64,000 nucleotides of DNA from the NCBI RefSeq assembly GCF_016901135.1, contig NZ_JAFEVL010000020.1:434001-498000 (forward strand), read 5' to 3'. The notes under the pieces are model-generated. The model had not been told where the DNA came from. It worked only from the letters and a program-made list of their open reading frames with translations, and ran no database searches. The translations under genes and the position numbers were made by a program. Of this stretch, positions 8,798-18,279 are shown in pieces (positions within the stretch are counted from its first letter, which is position 1; each line of letters starts with the position of its first letter). This stretch comes from Martinezella lusitana. Its GTDB lineage: Bacteria > Pseudomonadota > Alphaproteobacteria > Rhizobiales > Rhizobiaceae.

Positions 8798-9469
8798 ATG
8801 CGCATTCTCATAGTCGAAGACGATATCAACCTGAATCGCCAGCTCGCCGAGGCCTTGAAAGAGGCAGGCTACGTGGTCGATACGGCCTTTGACGGTGAGG
8901 AAGGCCATTTCCTGGGCGAGACCGAACCCTATGACGCCATCATTCTCGACATTGGTTTGCCGGAGGTGGATGGCATCACCGTGCTGGAGAAATGGCGTGG
9001 CGCCGGGCGGGCCACGCCCGTGCTCATCCTGACCGCACGCGACCGCTGGAGCGACAAGGTGGCCGGCATCGATGCCGGCGCCGACGATTATGTCGCCAAG
9101 CCCTTCCATGTCGAGGAAGTGCTCGCCCGCATCCGCGCCTTGATCCGCCGCGCCGCCGGCCATGCCTCTTCGGAGATCATCTGCGGTCCGGTGCGGCTTG
9201 ACACCAAGAGCTCGAAGGCGACGGTGGACGGCAAGCCGCTCAAGCTCACCTCCCATGAATACCGGTTGCTTGCCTATCTCATGCATCACAAGGGCGAAGT
9301 CGTCTCGCGCACCGAGCTGGTCGAGCATATGTACGATCAGGATTTCGATCGCGATTCCAATACGATCGAGGTTTTCGTTGGCCGCCTGCGCAAGAAGATG
9401 GGTGTTGACCTGATCGAGACGGTCCGCGGCCTCGGTTACCGCATCCAAGCGCCGACCAATGCGAATTAA
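8798..9469 (+). CDS. feuP: FeuP, OmpR/PhoP-type response regulator
   Basis: 223 residues. The receiver domain (1-115) has the acidic pocket E7-D8-D9, the phospho-accepting D51 (IILDIGLPEVDG), a conserved T in LILTARD and the lysine in VAKPFH. A C-terminal winged helix follows (about 125-220; EYRLLAYLMHHKGEVVSR, then NTIEVFVGRLRKKMG). It overlaps the kinase gene by 11 nt. In S. meliloti FeuP/FeuQ is needed for export of cyclic beta-glucan (ndvA) under low osmolarity and for symbiosis; in R. leguminosarum it was first linked to iron uptake. The assignment is based on the PhoP-like sequence plus the feuN-feuP-feuQ order. Confidence 0.88.
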   Translation: MRILIVEDDINLNRQLAEALKEAGYVVDTAFDGEEGHFLGETEPYDAIILDIGLPEVDGITVLEKWRGAGRATPVLILTARDRWSDKVAGIDAGADDYVAKPFHVEEVLARIRALIRRAAGHASSEIICGPVRLDTKSSKATVDGKPLKLTSHEYRLLAYLMHHKGEVVSRTELVEHMYDQDFDRDSNTIEVFVGRLRKKMGVDLIETVRGLGYRIQAPTNAN

Positions 9470-10856
9470 GTCACTCACCGCTCGCGTCCTGCTGTTGACC
9501 ACACTCTGGTCCGCCGTGGCGCTGGTGGTGATCGGCCTTGTCATATCCAACATCTACCGCAAGAGCGCCGAGCGCGGCTTCCAGGATCTGTTGCGAGCGC
9601 AGCTCTATAACGTCATCAACTCCGTGACGATCGGCGACCAGGGTGCGCTGAGCGGCAGCCCGCAGCTCGGCGACCTTCGTTTCGCCCAGCCGAAGACGGG
9701 TTGGTACTGGATGGTCGAGCCTCTCGGCACCTATACGGCGACGCCGTTGGTCTCGCCGTCGCTCGGTGCGTCGAACCTGCCGGTGCTATCGGTGCTAGAG
9801 GCGCCTTTCGACAAGAACTACGAGCGTTATTACATCGTCACCGATGCCTTCGGAAACCGCGTGCAGGTGGCCGAAACGGAGGTGGTGCTCGATACGGACG
9901 GCCGCGCCGCGCGCTTCCGGGTTACCGGCAATGTCGCCGTGGTGGAGGACGATGTCCGCAATTTCTCCCACAGCCTCTATTTTGCGCTCGTCGGCTTCGG
10001 CGTCGGCAGCCTCATCGTCAACGCGCTCGCCATTCTCTACGGCTTGAAGCCGCTCGATAAGGCCCGCGCGGCGCTGGAGCGCATCCGTGCCGGCGAAAGC
10101 GAGCGATTGCAGGGCGATTTCCCGCGCGAGATCCTGCCGCTCGCCAACGAAGTCAACGCGCTGATCGAAAGCAACAGGCGCATCGTCGAGCGTGCCCGCA
10201 TGCAGGTCGGCAATCTCGCCCATTCGCTGAAGACGCCGATCGCGGTCCTGCTCAACGAATCCCGCGTGCTGGAGCGCTCGCACGGCGATCTGGTGAAGAA
10301 CCAGGCCGAGGCTATGCAGGTGCAGGTGCAATCCTATCTCAACCGTGCCCGTATCGCGGCGCAGCGCGAATCCGTGCTCGCCCGAACCGAGGCGGAACCG
10401 GCGCTGGAGCGGCTTGTCCGTGTCATGCGGCGGCTTAATGCGGACAAGGAGTTCGAACTGTCAGTTGCTCCCAATCTTGCCCTTGCCATGGAGCAGCAGG
10501 ATCTGGAGGAGACGGTCGGCAACCTTCTGGAAAATGCTGCCCGCTTTGCCGAGCACAAGGTGCGTCTTTCCGCGAGCGAGGCGCCGCCGGAAATCAAGGG
10601 CATCGATCCTGTGCGGCGTCATTGGGTGGAACTGGTGGTCGAGGACGATGGACCCGGCCTCGAGCCGGATCAGATCCGCGAGGCGATGAAGCGTGGGCGC
10701 AGGCTGGACGAGAGCAAGCCGGGCACCGGTCTCGGGCTATCAATCGTCAGCGAGATCACCAACGAATATCAGGGGCGGCTGGAGCTCTCTCGCGGTGCCT
10801 GGGGTGGCCTTCGCGCCAGCCTAATTCTGCCTGGCCTGACGAAGGATGTTGCGTGA
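9459..10856 (+). CDS. feuQ: FeuQ, PhoQ-type sensor histidine kinase
   Basis: 465 residues. Membrane segment 1 (about 8-32, VLLLTTLWSAVALVVIGLVI) is followed by a periplasmic sensing region of about 140 residues and membrane segment 2 (about 170-192). A HAMP-like linker leads to the dimerisation helix with H255 in NLAHSLKTPIA, where the usual E/D after H is a serine. The ATPase domain has an N box (NLLENAARFA), DDGPGL and GTGLGLSI. It phosphorylates FeuP and is probably held in check by FeuN through the periplasmic domain. The HSLKTP variant of the H box is also known in PhoQ-like alphaproteobacterial kinases. Confidence 0.88.
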   Translation: MRIKSLTARVLLLTTLWSAVALVVIGLVISNIYRKSAERGFQDLLRAQLYNVINSVTIGDQGALSGSPQLGDLRFAQPKTGWYWMVEPLGTYTATPLVSPSLGASNLPVLSVLEAPFDKNYERYYIVTDAFGNRVQVAETEVVLDTDGRAARFRVTGNVAVVEDDVRNFSHSLYFALVGFGVGSLIVNALAILYGLKPLDKARAALERIRAGESERLQGDFPREILPLANEVNALIESNRRIVERARMQVGNLAHSLKTPIAVLLNESRVLERSHGDLVKNQAEAMQVQVQSYLNRARIAAQRESVLARTEAEPALERLVRVMRRLNADKEFELSVAPNLALAMEQQDLEETVGNLLENAARFAEHKVRLSASEAPPEIKGIDPVRRHWVELVVEDDGPGLEPDQIREAMKRGRRLDESKPGTGLGLSIVSEITNEYQGRLELSRGAWGGLRASLILPGLTKDVA

Positions 10857-10946
10857 TGCACGGCATGATGACAGAAAGAAGTTGTGGGTCATGATGATAC
10901 CGCATCGCAGTACCTATGGTTTGCTTGTTGATACTGGTTCGGTTGT

Positions 10947-11378
10947 ATGAAGCTTCGTACCTTTTTCTTGATTGTTCCCTCCCTCCTCGCAGCAATTGCG
11001 CTTTCTGGTTGCTCGACCACGAGCAGCAAGGGCAGCGGTGTGAGTCTGTTTTCCTCTGCCAAGCCGCCGGCCTCGGCGACGTTTATTACCGCGCTTGAAG
11101 GCGGCATTGTCGGACGAACCGGCATCAAGCTCAGCGACAGTGACAGACAGCGGGCGCTGGAGGCGGAATATCGGGCTCTGGAAAGCTCGCCGCTCGGCCA
11201 GTCCGTGGTCTGGAAGGGCAGGGATGCCAGTGGTGAAGTGGTGGCTGCCGCGCCCTATCAGGTTGGCTCGCAGAATTGCCGGCAATACACGCACACGGTC
11301 ACGGTCGACGGCAAGCCGACCCTGGCAAGGGGCGCCGCTTGTCGCAATGACGATGGTACCTGGTCGCCACTCAACTGA
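10947..11378 (+). CDS. Lipoprotein, RT0821/Lpp0805-type surface protein family
   Basis: 143 residues with a lipoprotein signal: hydrophobic segment then LSGC with C22 as the predicted lipidated cysteine, followed by a Ser/Thr-rich linker. The mature domain contains GIVGRTGIKLSDSDRQRALEAEYRAL and, near the C terminus, CRQYTHTVTVDGKPTLARGAAC with two cysteines. This is the pattern of 17-kDa-antigen-like outer-membrane lipoproteins. It follows feuQ by 90 nt on the same strand. An envelope role and control by FeuP are plausible but not shown by the sequence. Confidence 0.8.
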   Translation: MKLRTFFLIVPSLLAAIALSGCSTTSSKGSGVSLFSSAKPPASATFITALEGGIVGRTGIKLSDSDRQRALEAEYRALESSPLGQSVVWKGRDASGEVVAAAPYQVGSQNCRQYTHTVTVDGKPTLARGAACRNDDGTWSPLN

Positions 11379-11387
11379 GATATTCTT

Positions 11388-11524
11388 AACCCTCGCCCCA
11401 TGGGGGAGAGGGTGGCGCCAAAGCGCCGGGTGAGACGGCGTTGTACCGGTTGGGATTGGCCTCGTCGCTTCGCTCCTTACCCCCTCATTCGCCCTTCGGG
11501 CACCTTTCCCCGCTGGGGCGAAAG
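11388..11524. repeat. GC-rich intergenic repeat-like element with several hairpins
   Basis: The left end has ACCCTC...GAGGGT around CCCCATGGGG (11390-11412). The right end has CTTTCCCC-gct-GGGGcGAAAG (11504-11524), preceded by GCCCTTCGGGC (11491-11501). Strings such as CCCTCGCCCCATGGGG and CCCTTCGGGCACC with flanking CCCC/GGGG arms look like intergenic palindromic repeats common in Rhizobiaceae. It separates the feu block from the cytochrome c maturation operon and could act as a transcriptional boundary. The family assignment is from memory. Confidence 0.55.
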
Positions 11525-11611
11525 TATAATAAGCGCGGCCAAACGCCTCAAATCTTCGTCAACGGGGCTTTCGCGGTTGGAATAAGCGCCCCGTTAAAGT
11601 ATTGGGCGTCT

Positions 11612-12754
11612 ATGCTGTTCTGGATTCTCGTGGCCGTTCTGACGGCTGTTGTCGGCGCTGTGTTGCTTCACCCTCTTCTGCGTGGTGCAAAGGAGGCTAG
11701 TGACCGTCGTTCGGGAGAGGCCGAGGTCTACCGCGATCAGCTTCGTGAACTGGATCGCGATCTTGCCGGCGGGCTGATCTCCGCGGAAGAGGCCGGCTAC
11801 GCCCGCGCGGAAATCGGCCGACGCCTCATCGCCGCTTCCAAGGAGGAGGCGAGTGAAGCCAAATCGTCTCAGCGTGGCAGCTATCGCTTTTCCCAGGCCT
11901 TCATCGTCGTCATGCTTCCCGTCGTCGGGCTCTGTCTTTATCTTGCCAATGGCGATCCCGGGCTGCCGTCGCAGCCGCTGGAAGCGCGGCTCGAAAAACC
12001 AGGAAACGATCTTGCCATCTCGATCGTCAAGATCGAGCAGCATCTCGCCAGGAACCCGGATGACGGCAAGGGCTGGGAGGTCTTGGCGCCGATCTACTTC
12101 AAGACCAACCGCATCGGCGATGCCGAGCTCGCCTATCGCAACACCATCCGCCTGCTGGGGCCGACCGCCGCGCGGCTCGGCGATCTGGGCGAGGTATTGG
12201 TGGTCAAGGCTGATGGCGTCGTGACCGCGGATGCGCGCAGCGTGCTGCAGCAATCGCGGGCGCTCGATGCCGCCAATCCACGAACGCTCTTCTATCTGGC
12301 GCTGGCATTGGAGCAGGAAGGCAAGGCGGCGGACGCGAAAACCGCCTTCGAGGCTCTGGCGAAACAATCGCCGCCGGATGCGCCGTGGCTTGCGGCCGTC
12401 GACCAGCATATCGTCAAGAACGGCGGCCAGCCGGTGGCGTCTGCAAACGCCGATGCGCCTGGTAACCCGACAGCCGAGGAGGTCGCCGCGGCGAACACCT
12501 TGAACAGCGGTGATCGCCAGCAGATGATCCGCGGCATGGTCGACAGCCTCGATGCCAAGCTCAAGGAAGATCCGAAGAATTTCGAAGGCTGGATACGATT
12601 GATCCGCTCCTATGTCGTGCTGAACGACCGGGATCGTGCCTTGGATGCGCTGAAGCGCGGCCTTACAGCGTTCCCTGCGGATGGCGGGGAGGGGCAACAG
12701 CTCCTGGCGCTGGCAAAAGAATTGGGACTGCCGACGGAGGGGACGCAGCAATGA
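11612..12754 (+). CDS. cycH: CcmI/CycH, cytochrome c maturation TPR protein
   Basis: 380 residues starting [19 protein letters not shown]. The N-terminal CcmI part has two membrane spans (about 1-22 and 92-112) around a cytoplasmic loop containing [19 protein letters not shown], the family hallmark. A periplasmic TPR-like domain follows (about 130-370: [43 protein letters not shown]). CcmI binds the C terminus of apocytochrome c and delivers it to the CcmFH haem lyase. The frame runs upstream through the repeat element, but MLFWI is the family start. No clear ribosome site is seen. The stop overlaps ccmE (ATGA). Confidence 0.9.
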   Translation: MLFWILVAVLTAVVGAVLLHPLLRGAKEASDRRSGEAEVYRDQLRELDRDLAGGLISAEEAGYARAEIGRRLIAASKEEASEAKSSQRGSYRFSQAFIVVMLPVVGLCLYLANGDPGLPSQPLEARLEKPGNDLAISIVKIEQHLARNPDDGKGWEVLAPIYFKTNRIGDAELAYRNTIRLLGPTAARLGDLGEVLVVKADGVVTADARSVLQQSRALDAANPRTLFYLALALEQEGKAADAKTAFEALAKQSPPDAPWLAAVDQHIVKNGGQPVASANADAPGNPTAEEVAAANTLNSGDRQQMIRGMVDSLDAKLKEDPKNFEGWIRLIRSYVVLNDRDRALDALKRGLTAFPADGGEGQQLLALAKELGLPTEGTQQ

Positions 12755-13200
12755 CCCGCAAACAGAAACGGCTGGCTGTCATCGCCGGCGGCATGGGGTT
12801 CATCGCCGCTGCCGTACTTCTCGTCCTCTTCGCCTTCAGTCAGTCGGTCGCCTATTTCTACATGCCGGGGGATCTCGCCAAGACCCCGGTCAACGCCGGA
12901 ACGCTGATCCGCCTGGGCGGCCTCGTCGGCCAAGGTTCCGTCCAGCGCGGCCAGGGCACGCAGGTGCAATTCTCCGTGACCGACGGCACTGATACGATCA
13001 AGGTTAGATATGACGGCCTCCTGCCGGATCTCTTCCGCGAGGGACAGGGTGTCGTGACCGAGGGCAAATTCGAGCCGGGCAGCGACGTCTTCGTTGCGGA
13101 CAGCGTGCTGGCCAAGCATGATGAGCGTTACATGCCCAAACAGGTTGCCGACAAGCTGAAGGCGGATGGCGTCTGGAAAGGCGAGGAGGCGACCCAATGA
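12751..13200 (+). CDS. ccmE: CcmE, periplasmic haem chaperone
   Basis: 149 residues with an N-terminal anchor (about 8-32) and a beta-barrel OB-fold domain. The haem-binding histidine is H123 in [10 protein letters not shown], and the conserved tyrosine Y127 is present. CcmE carries haem covalently from CcmABCD to CcmF. Length and motif are standard. It overlaps both neighbours by 4 nt (ATGA at 12751-12754 and at 13197-13200), so the operon is translationally coupled. This gene is cycJ in rhizobial nomenclature. Confidence 0.95.
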   Translation: MTRKQKRLAVIAGGMGFIAAAVLLVLFAFSQSVAYFYMPGDLAKTPVNAGTLIRLGGLVGQGSVQRGQGTQVQFSVTDGTDTIKVRYDGLLPDLFREGQGVVTEGKFEPGSDVFVADSVLAKHDERYMPKQVADKLKADGVWKGEEATQ

Positions 13201-15185
13201 TCATCGAGCTCGGACATTATGCCCTGGTGCTGGCGCTGGCGACTGCGCTCATCGTCTCCATCCTGCCGGTGATCGGCGCGCGGCGCGGCGATGTGTCGAT
13301 GATGGATATCGCGCCGGTCGGTTCCGTCGTCACGTTCGTGCTCGTTGCTTTTTCCTTCGGCGTCCTGACCTACGCCTATGTGGCTTCCGATTTCTCCGTG
13401 CTGAACGTCTGGGCCAATTCCCATTCGCTGATGCCGCTGATTTTCAAGATCTCCGGGGTGTGGGGCAATCACGAGGGATCGATGATGCTCTGGCTGTTGA
13501 TCCTGTCGCTGTTCAGCGCACTCGTCGCATTGTTCGGCCGCAATCTGCCCGATGTGCTGCGCGCCAATGTCCTTGCCGTGCAATCCTGGATCTCGTCGGC
13601 CTTCCTGATCTTCATCCTGCTCACCTCCAATCCTTTCATCCGGCTTGATCCGGCGCCGGCCGAGGGCAAGGACCTCAACCCCGTCCTGCAGGATATCGGT
13701 CTCGCGATCCATCCGCCGTTGCTCTATCTCGGCTATGTCGGCTTTTCCGTCTGTTTCTCCTTCGCCGTTGCAGCCCTGCTGGAGGGCCGCATCGATGCCG
13801 CCTGGGCGCGCTGGGTCCGGCCCTGGACACTGGCTGCCTGGAGCTTCCTGACGCTCGGCATCGCCATGGGCTCCTATTGGGCCTATTACGAGCTCGGCTG
13901 GGGCGGCTGGTGGTTCTGGGATCCGGTGGAGAATGCCTCCTTCATGCCCTGGCTTGCCGGCACGGCGCTGCTGCATTCCGCACTGGTCATGGAAAAGCGC
14001 GATGCGCTGAAGATCTGGACAGTCTTGTTGGCGATCCTGACCTTCTCCCTGTCGCTGCTCGGCACTTTCCTCGTGCGTTCCGGCGTGTTGACCTCGGTTC
14101 ATTCCTTTGCCAGCGACCCGACGCGGGGCATCTTCATTCTCTGCATTCTCCTCCTCTTCATCGGCGGTGCGCTGTCGCTCTTCGCCTTCCGTGCGCCGAA
14201 GCTTGCCGCCGGCGGATTGTTTGCGCCGATCTCGCGTGAGGGCGCGCTGGTCCTGAACAACCTCATCCTGACCGTCGCCTGCGGCACCGTCCTGACCGGC
14301 ACGCTCTATCCGCTGGCTCTGGAAACCTTGACCGGCGACAAGATTTCCGTGGGGCCGCCCTTCTTCAACATGACGTTCGGGCTGTTGATGATGCCGATCC
14401 TCATTGCCGTGCCATTCGGCCCATTGCTGGCCTGGAAGCGGGGCGACCTGCTCGGTGCGCTGCAGCGACTCTATGTCGTGGCAGGTCTTGCCTTTCTTGC
14501 CGGGCTTGTCCTGTTCTATCTCAAGCATGGTGGCCCGGTGCTTGCCGTTCTCGGCCTCGCCGCCGGCTTCTTCCTGATCTTTGGCGCGCTGGCCGATCTC
14601 TGGTATCGCGCCGGCGTTCGCAAGGTGGCCGCAAATGTCGCTTGGCGCCGTCTGCGTGGGTTGCCGCGTTCCGCCTTCGGCTCTGCACTTGCCCATGCCG
14701 GTCTCGGCATCACCGTGCTCGGCATCGTAGCGGTGACGACCTTCGCGACGGAGAACATCACCAGCATGAAACCGGGCGAAACGGCCGAGCTTGGCGGCTA
14801 CAGCTTGCGTTTCGAGGGCATGCAGCCGGGCGTCGGACCGAACTATACGGAGGATCGCGCCCGCTTCACGGTAAGCCAGGGCGGCGTCGCCTTCGCCAAA
14901 ATGTCGTCATCCAAGCGCGTCTTCACCGCCAGCCGCACGGCAACCACCGAGGCCGGCATTCTGACGCTTGGGCCGAGCCAGCTCTACGTGTCGGTCGGTG
15001 ATGCCAGCAAGGATGGCGGCATGGTGGTGCGCATCTGGTGGAAGCCGTTCATTCTCTGCATCTGGATGGGCGCGCTCGTCATGGCGATCGGCGGCTTCGT
15101 TTCGCTCAGCGATCGTCGCCTGCGTGTCGGTGCGCCGAGCCGCAAGGTAAAGCAGGCGCGCCCCGTGATGGAGCCGGCGGAATGA
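13197..15185 (+). CDS. ccmF: CcmF, cytochrome c haem lyase subunit
   Basis: 662 residues, a polytopic inner-membrane protein with about 14-15 spans. The tryptophan-rich haem-handling motif [19 protein letters not shown] is in the middle third, preceded by [20 protein letters not shown] and a conserved [12 protein letters not shown] histidine. CcmF receives haem from CcmE and, with CcmH and CcmI, ligates it to apocytochrome c in the periplasm. Full family length. The start overlaps the ccmE stop and its stop overlaps the ccmH start. Also called cycK. Confidence 0.96.
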   Translation: MIIELGHYALVLALATALIVSILPVIGARRGDVSMMDIAPVGSVVTFVLVAFSFGVLTYAYVASDFSVLNVWANSHSLMPLIFKISGVWGNHEGSMMLWLLILSLFSALVALFGRNLPDVLRANVLAVQSWISSAFLIFILLTSNPFIRLDPAPAEGKDLNPVLQDIGLAIHPPLLYLGYVGFSVCFSFAVAALLEGRIDAAWARWVRPWTLAAWSFLTLGIAMGSYWAYYELGWGGWWFWDPVENASFMPWLAGTALLHSALVMEKRDALKIWTVLLAILTFSLSLLGTFLVRSGVLTSVHSFASDPTRGIFILCILLLFIGGALSLFAFRAPKLAAGGLFAPISREGALVLNNLILTVACGTVLTGTLYPLALETLTGDKISVGPPFFNMTFGLLMMPILIAVPFGPLLAWKRGDLLGALQRLYVVAGLAFLAGLVLFYLKHGGPVLAVLGLAAGFFLIFGALADLWYRAGVRKVAANVAWRRLRGLPRSAFGSALAHAGLGITVLGIVAVTTFATENITSMKPGETAELGGYSLRFEGMQPGVGPNYTEDRARFTVSQGGVAFAKMSSSKRVFTASRTATTEAGILTLGPSQLYVSVGDASKDGGMVVRIWWKPFILCIWMGALVMAIGGFVSLSDRRLRVGAPSRKVKQARPVMEPAE

Positions 15186-15688
15186 GCGGGGGGCGATCGG
15201 CACCCCATTTTGCCATCGCGCGGGCTCTCGCGACCTTTGCTTGCCTGTGCCTCTGTCTTGCGGCGATCATGGCGCCGCTGCCGGCCTTCGCCGTCAATCC
15301 GGATGAGGTCCTGCCCGATCCGGCTCTGGAAGCCCGAGCACGCGCGATCTCATCCGAATTGCGCTGCATGGTCTGCCAGAACCAGTCCATCGACGATTCC
15401 AATGCCGATCTCGCCCGTGATCTGCGATTGCTCGTGCGCAAACGCCTCGTCGACGGCGATACAGACGGGCAGGTGCTCGACTATATCGTTTCCCGCTACG
15501 GCGAGTTCGTCCTCCTGAAGCCACGCTTCACGGAAAAGACGCTTGTGCTTTGGGGCGCACCGATTGCGCTCTTTTTCGTGGGCGGATTTGCCCTTGTCGT
15601 CTATGCCCGTCGCCGTGCCGGTAAGCCGACCGGCAAGCCTCTGACTCCGGAGGAAGAGGCGCAACTGGACAATATCCTCGGCAAGTGA
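15182..15688 (+). CDS. ccmH: CcmH/CycL, apocytochrome c thiol-redox protein
   Basis: 168 residues. A signal peptide or anchor (about 14-37, ending PAFA) precedes the domain with the redox pair C62-x-x-C65 in [23 protein letters not shown], followed by [17 protein letters not shown] and a C-terminal membrane span (about 118-138). CcmH reduces or holds the CxxCH thiols of apocytochrome c for haem attachment. This is the short two-span form lacking the TPR domain, which here is supplied by CycH. It is the last gene of the operon. Confidence 0.95.
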   Translation: MSGGRSAPHFAIARALATFACLCLCLAAIMAPLPAFAVNPDEVLPDPALEARARAISSELRCMVCQNQSIDDSNADLARDLRLLVRKRLVDGDTDGQVLDYIVSRYGEFVLLKPRFTEKTLVLWGAPIALFFVGGFALVVYARRRAGKPTGKPLTPEEEAQLDNILGK

Positions 15689-15857
15689 TGCGGTCATCAT
15701 TTACCCGCACGCACTGCAATCATTTCCATACATTACGAATTTTTCATGGGGCGGACAGTTCGTTGTAAGGTCCGACGCCCTATATCTTTATCATCACGCA
15801 TCATAACCGGTTTTCCACCTATGGAAATCTGACGAGAGAAGAGAAGGTAACTCGCAT

Positions 15858-17417
15858 ATGTTCAGGAATATCAAGAACACCTTGTCCCGCAGCACCGCTA
15901 TGAAGGCTTCTGTCGTCGCCGGCCTCGCTGTCGCTGCTCTGGCCACGGGTATTCCGGCTGTAGTCAGCAATTCCTATGCCGATGCCGTCAATGTGCAGGC
16001 GCCGCAAGTGCCGAGCTTCGCCAACGTGGTGGATGCCGTATCGCCGGCGGTCGTCTCGGTCCGTGTCGAATCCCGCATCAATCCGGTTGCCGATGAAGAC
16101 GATTCCTTCGGTCTCGGCCGTGGCTTCGACGACCTTCCCGACGATCATCCGCTGAAGAAGTTCTTCAAGCAGTTCGAGCAACAGCAACAGGGCCGCGGCC
16201 AGCAGAAGGGCCAGAACCAGCAGAAGAATTCCGAGGACGGCAAGGGTCGTCTGCGTCCGGTCGCTCAAGGCTCCGGCTTCTTCGTGTCGGAGGACGGCTA
16301 TATCGTCACCAACAACCACGTCGTTTCCGACGGCGCTGCCTTCGTCGTCGTTCTCAACGACGGCACCGAGCTTGACGCCAAGCTCGTCGGCAAGGATTCG
16401 CGCACCGACCTCGCAGTTCTGAAGGTCGACCCCAAGGGTAAGAAGTTCACCTATGTCGGCTGGGCCGACGACACCAAGGTGCGCGTTGGTGACTGGGTCG
16501 TTGCCGTCGGCAACCCGTTCGGTCTTGGCGGTACGGTCACCGCAGGCATCGTTTCCGCCCGTGGCCGCGATATTCATTCCGGCCCCTACGACGATTATAT
16601 CCAGATCGACGCACCGGTGAACAAGGGCAATTCCGGCGGCCCGACCTTCAACCTCAACGGCCAGGTGGTCGGTATTAATACCGCCATCTTCTCGCAGTCG
16701 GGCGGCAGCGTCGGCATCGCCTTCGCGATCCCGGCGACAACAGCCAAGGATGTCGTGACCGATCTGATCAAGACCGGCACCGTTTCGCGCGGCTGGCTCG
16801 GCGTGCAGATCCAGCCCGTCAGCAAGGATATCGCCGAATCCCTCGGCCTTTCCGATGCAAGCGGCGCGCTTGTCGTTTCCCCGCAGGACGGCTCGCCGGG
16901 ACAGAAGGCCGGCATCAAGAACGGCGACGTGGTCACGGCAGTCAATGGCGAACCGGTCAAGGATCCGCGTGACCTCGCCCGTCGCATCGGCGCCATGCAG
17001 CCGGGTGCCAAGGTCGAGGTTTCTCTGTGGCGTGATGGCAAGCCGCAGTCCGTCACGGTCGAGCTTGGCAGCTTGCCGGCCGATCAGAACCAGGCTTCCA
17101 ACGACGACTCGCAGCCGAACCAGCCGCAGCAGCCGTCCTCCGAAAAGGCTTTGGCTGATCTCGGCATGACAGTCGGTCCGTCCGACGATGGCAAGGGTGT
17201 GGCGATCACCGCCGTTGATCCCGACTCCGATGCTGCCGACAAGGGCATAAAGGAAGGCGAGAAGATCACTTCCGTCAACAACCAGCAGATCTCGAACGCC
17301 GGCGATATTGCCAAGGTCATCGAACAGGCGAAGAAGGACGGCCGCACGCGCGCGCTGTTCCAGATCCAGTCCGACGATGGTAGCCGCTTCGTCGCCCTGC
17401 CGATCAACGCCGGCTGA
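15858..17417 (+). CDS. degP: DegP/HtrA family periplasmic serine protease (Do)
   Basis: 519 residues. A signal sequence (residues about 1-42, ending SYADA) is followed by the trypsin-like domain with triad H154 (TNNHVVSDG), D184 (RTDLAVLKV) and S259 (GNSGGPTF). Two PDZ domains follow: one at about 290-375 (GWLGVQIQPV) and one at about 420-515 (LGMTVGPSDDGKG). The Gln/Lys-rich loop at 108-130 corresponds to the flexible LA loop. It degrades or holds misfolded envelope proteins. AGAAGG lies about 11 nt before the start, and a strong terminator follows, so it is probably its own transcription unit. Confidence 0.95.
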   Translation: MFRNIKNTLSRSTAMKASVVAGLAVAALATGIPAVVSNSYADAVNVQAPQVPSFANVVDAVSPAVVSVRVESRINPVADEDDSFGLGRGFDDLPDDHPLKKFFKQFEQQQQGRGQQKGQNQQKNSEDGKGRLRPVAQGSGFFVSEDGYIVTNNHVVSDGAAFVVVLNDGTELDAKLVGKDSRTDLAVLKVDPKGKKFTYVGWADDTKVRVGDWVVAVGNPFGLGGTVTAGIVSARGRDIHSGPYDDYIQIDAPVNKGNSGGPTFNLNGQVVGINTAIFSQSGGSVGIAFAIPATTAKDVVTDLIKTGTVSRGWLGVQIQPVSKDIAESLGLSDASGALVVSPQDGSPGQKAGIKNGDVVTAVNGEPVKDPRDLARRIGAMQPGAKVEVSLWRDGKPQSVTVELGSLPADQNQASNDDSQPNQPQQPSSEKALADLGMTVGPSDDGKGVAITAVDPDSDAADKGIKEGEKITSVNNQQISNAGDIAKVIEQAKKDGRTRALFQIQSDDGSRFVALPINAG

Positions 17418-17441
17418 TCCCTTCAGCCGACTGAATGCATT

Positions 17442-17481
17442 GGGAAGCCGCGCCGGCCACGGCTTGTGCGGCTTCCCTTTT
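17442..17481 (+). terminator. Rho-independent terminator after degP
   Basis: GGGAAGCCGC (17442-17451) and GCGGCTTCCC (17468-17477) form a perfect 10-bp stem with a 16-nt loop, followed by TTTTC. It lies 25 nt after the degP stop and before the two-component pair. Confidence 0.88.
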
Positions 17482-17520
17482 CAAAGCCCCAATAATGACT
17501 GGCTTCAAGGCAGGTGAAAG

Positions 17521-18279
17521 ATGACAACCGCTGGCCAACATGCCGTGACCTCTTCCGATTCCGGTTGTGCCGATACGCCCTCGGCGGGTAATGTCGCCCA
17601 CATGAAGATTCTGATCATCGAAGACGATCTCGAAGCGGCGGCCTACCTCACCAAGGCATTTCGCGAGGCCGGCATAGTTGCCGATCACGCAAGCGACGGC
17701 GAGAGCGGCCTCTTCATGGGCACCGAGAACACCTACGATGTTGCCATCATCGACCGCATGCTGCCCCGCCGCGATGGGCTGTCCGTCATCAGTGAACTGC
17801 GCCGCAAGGGCGTACACACGCCGGTGCTCATTCTCTCCGCGCTCGGCCAGGTGGACGATCGTGTCACCGGTTTGCGCGCGGGTGGCGACGATTATCTGCC
17901 GAAGCCCTATGCTTTCAGCGAGTTGCTGGCGCGTGTGGAAGTGCTCGGCCGCCGCAAGGGTACGCCGGAGCAGGATGTGCTTTATCGCGTCGGCGATCTG
18001 GAGCTCGATCGGCTGTCGCATGAAGTGCGCCGCGGCGGCAAGGAGATCCCGTTGCAACCGCGCGAATTCCGTCTGCTCGAATATCTGATGAAGAATGCCG
18101 GCCAGGTTGTGACGCGTACCATGCTTCTCGAGAATGTCTGGGATTACCATTTCGATCCGCAGACCAATGTCATCGACGTACATGTCTCGCGGCTGCGCTC
18201 GAAGATCGAGAAGGATTTCAGCCAGCCGCTGCTCAAGACGATCCGCGGTGCCGGCTACATGATCAAGGATGAAGGATGA
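17521..18279 (+). CDS. OmpR-family response regulator linked to degP
   Basis: 252 residues from the ATG at 17521, which has a good AGGTGAAAG leader. The conserved receiver domain begins only at residue 28 (MKILIIEDDLEAAAY, ATG at 17602), so the first 27 residues are either a non-homologous extension or not translated. Counted from that ATG, the phospho-site is D51 (VAIIDRMLPRRDG), with the KPYAF lysine and a C-terminal winged helix (PREFRLLEYLMKNAGQVVTRT, NVIDVHVSRLRSKI). It overlaps its kinase by ATGA. The position between degP and glnE suggests envelope-stress sensing, but the target is unknown. Confidence 0.88.
   Translation: MTTAGQHAVTSSDSGCADTPSAGNVAHMKILIIEDDLEAAAYLTKAFREAGIVADHASDGESGLFMGTENTYDVAIIDRMLPRRDGLSVISELRRKGVHTPVLILSALGQVDDRVTGLRAGGDDYLPKPYAFSELLARVEVLGRRKGTPEQDVLYRVGDLELDRLSHEVRRGGKEIPLQPREFRLLEYLMKNAGQVVTRTMLLENVWDYHFDPQTNVIDVHVSRLRSKIEKDFSQPLLKTIRGAGYMIKDEG

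Noticed and set aside
13128..14696. 522-codon open frame on the - strand
   Set aside because: It is antisense to ccmF, with Gln/Arg/Glu-rich low-complexity translation. ccmF with its tryptophan-rich motif is clearly the gene.
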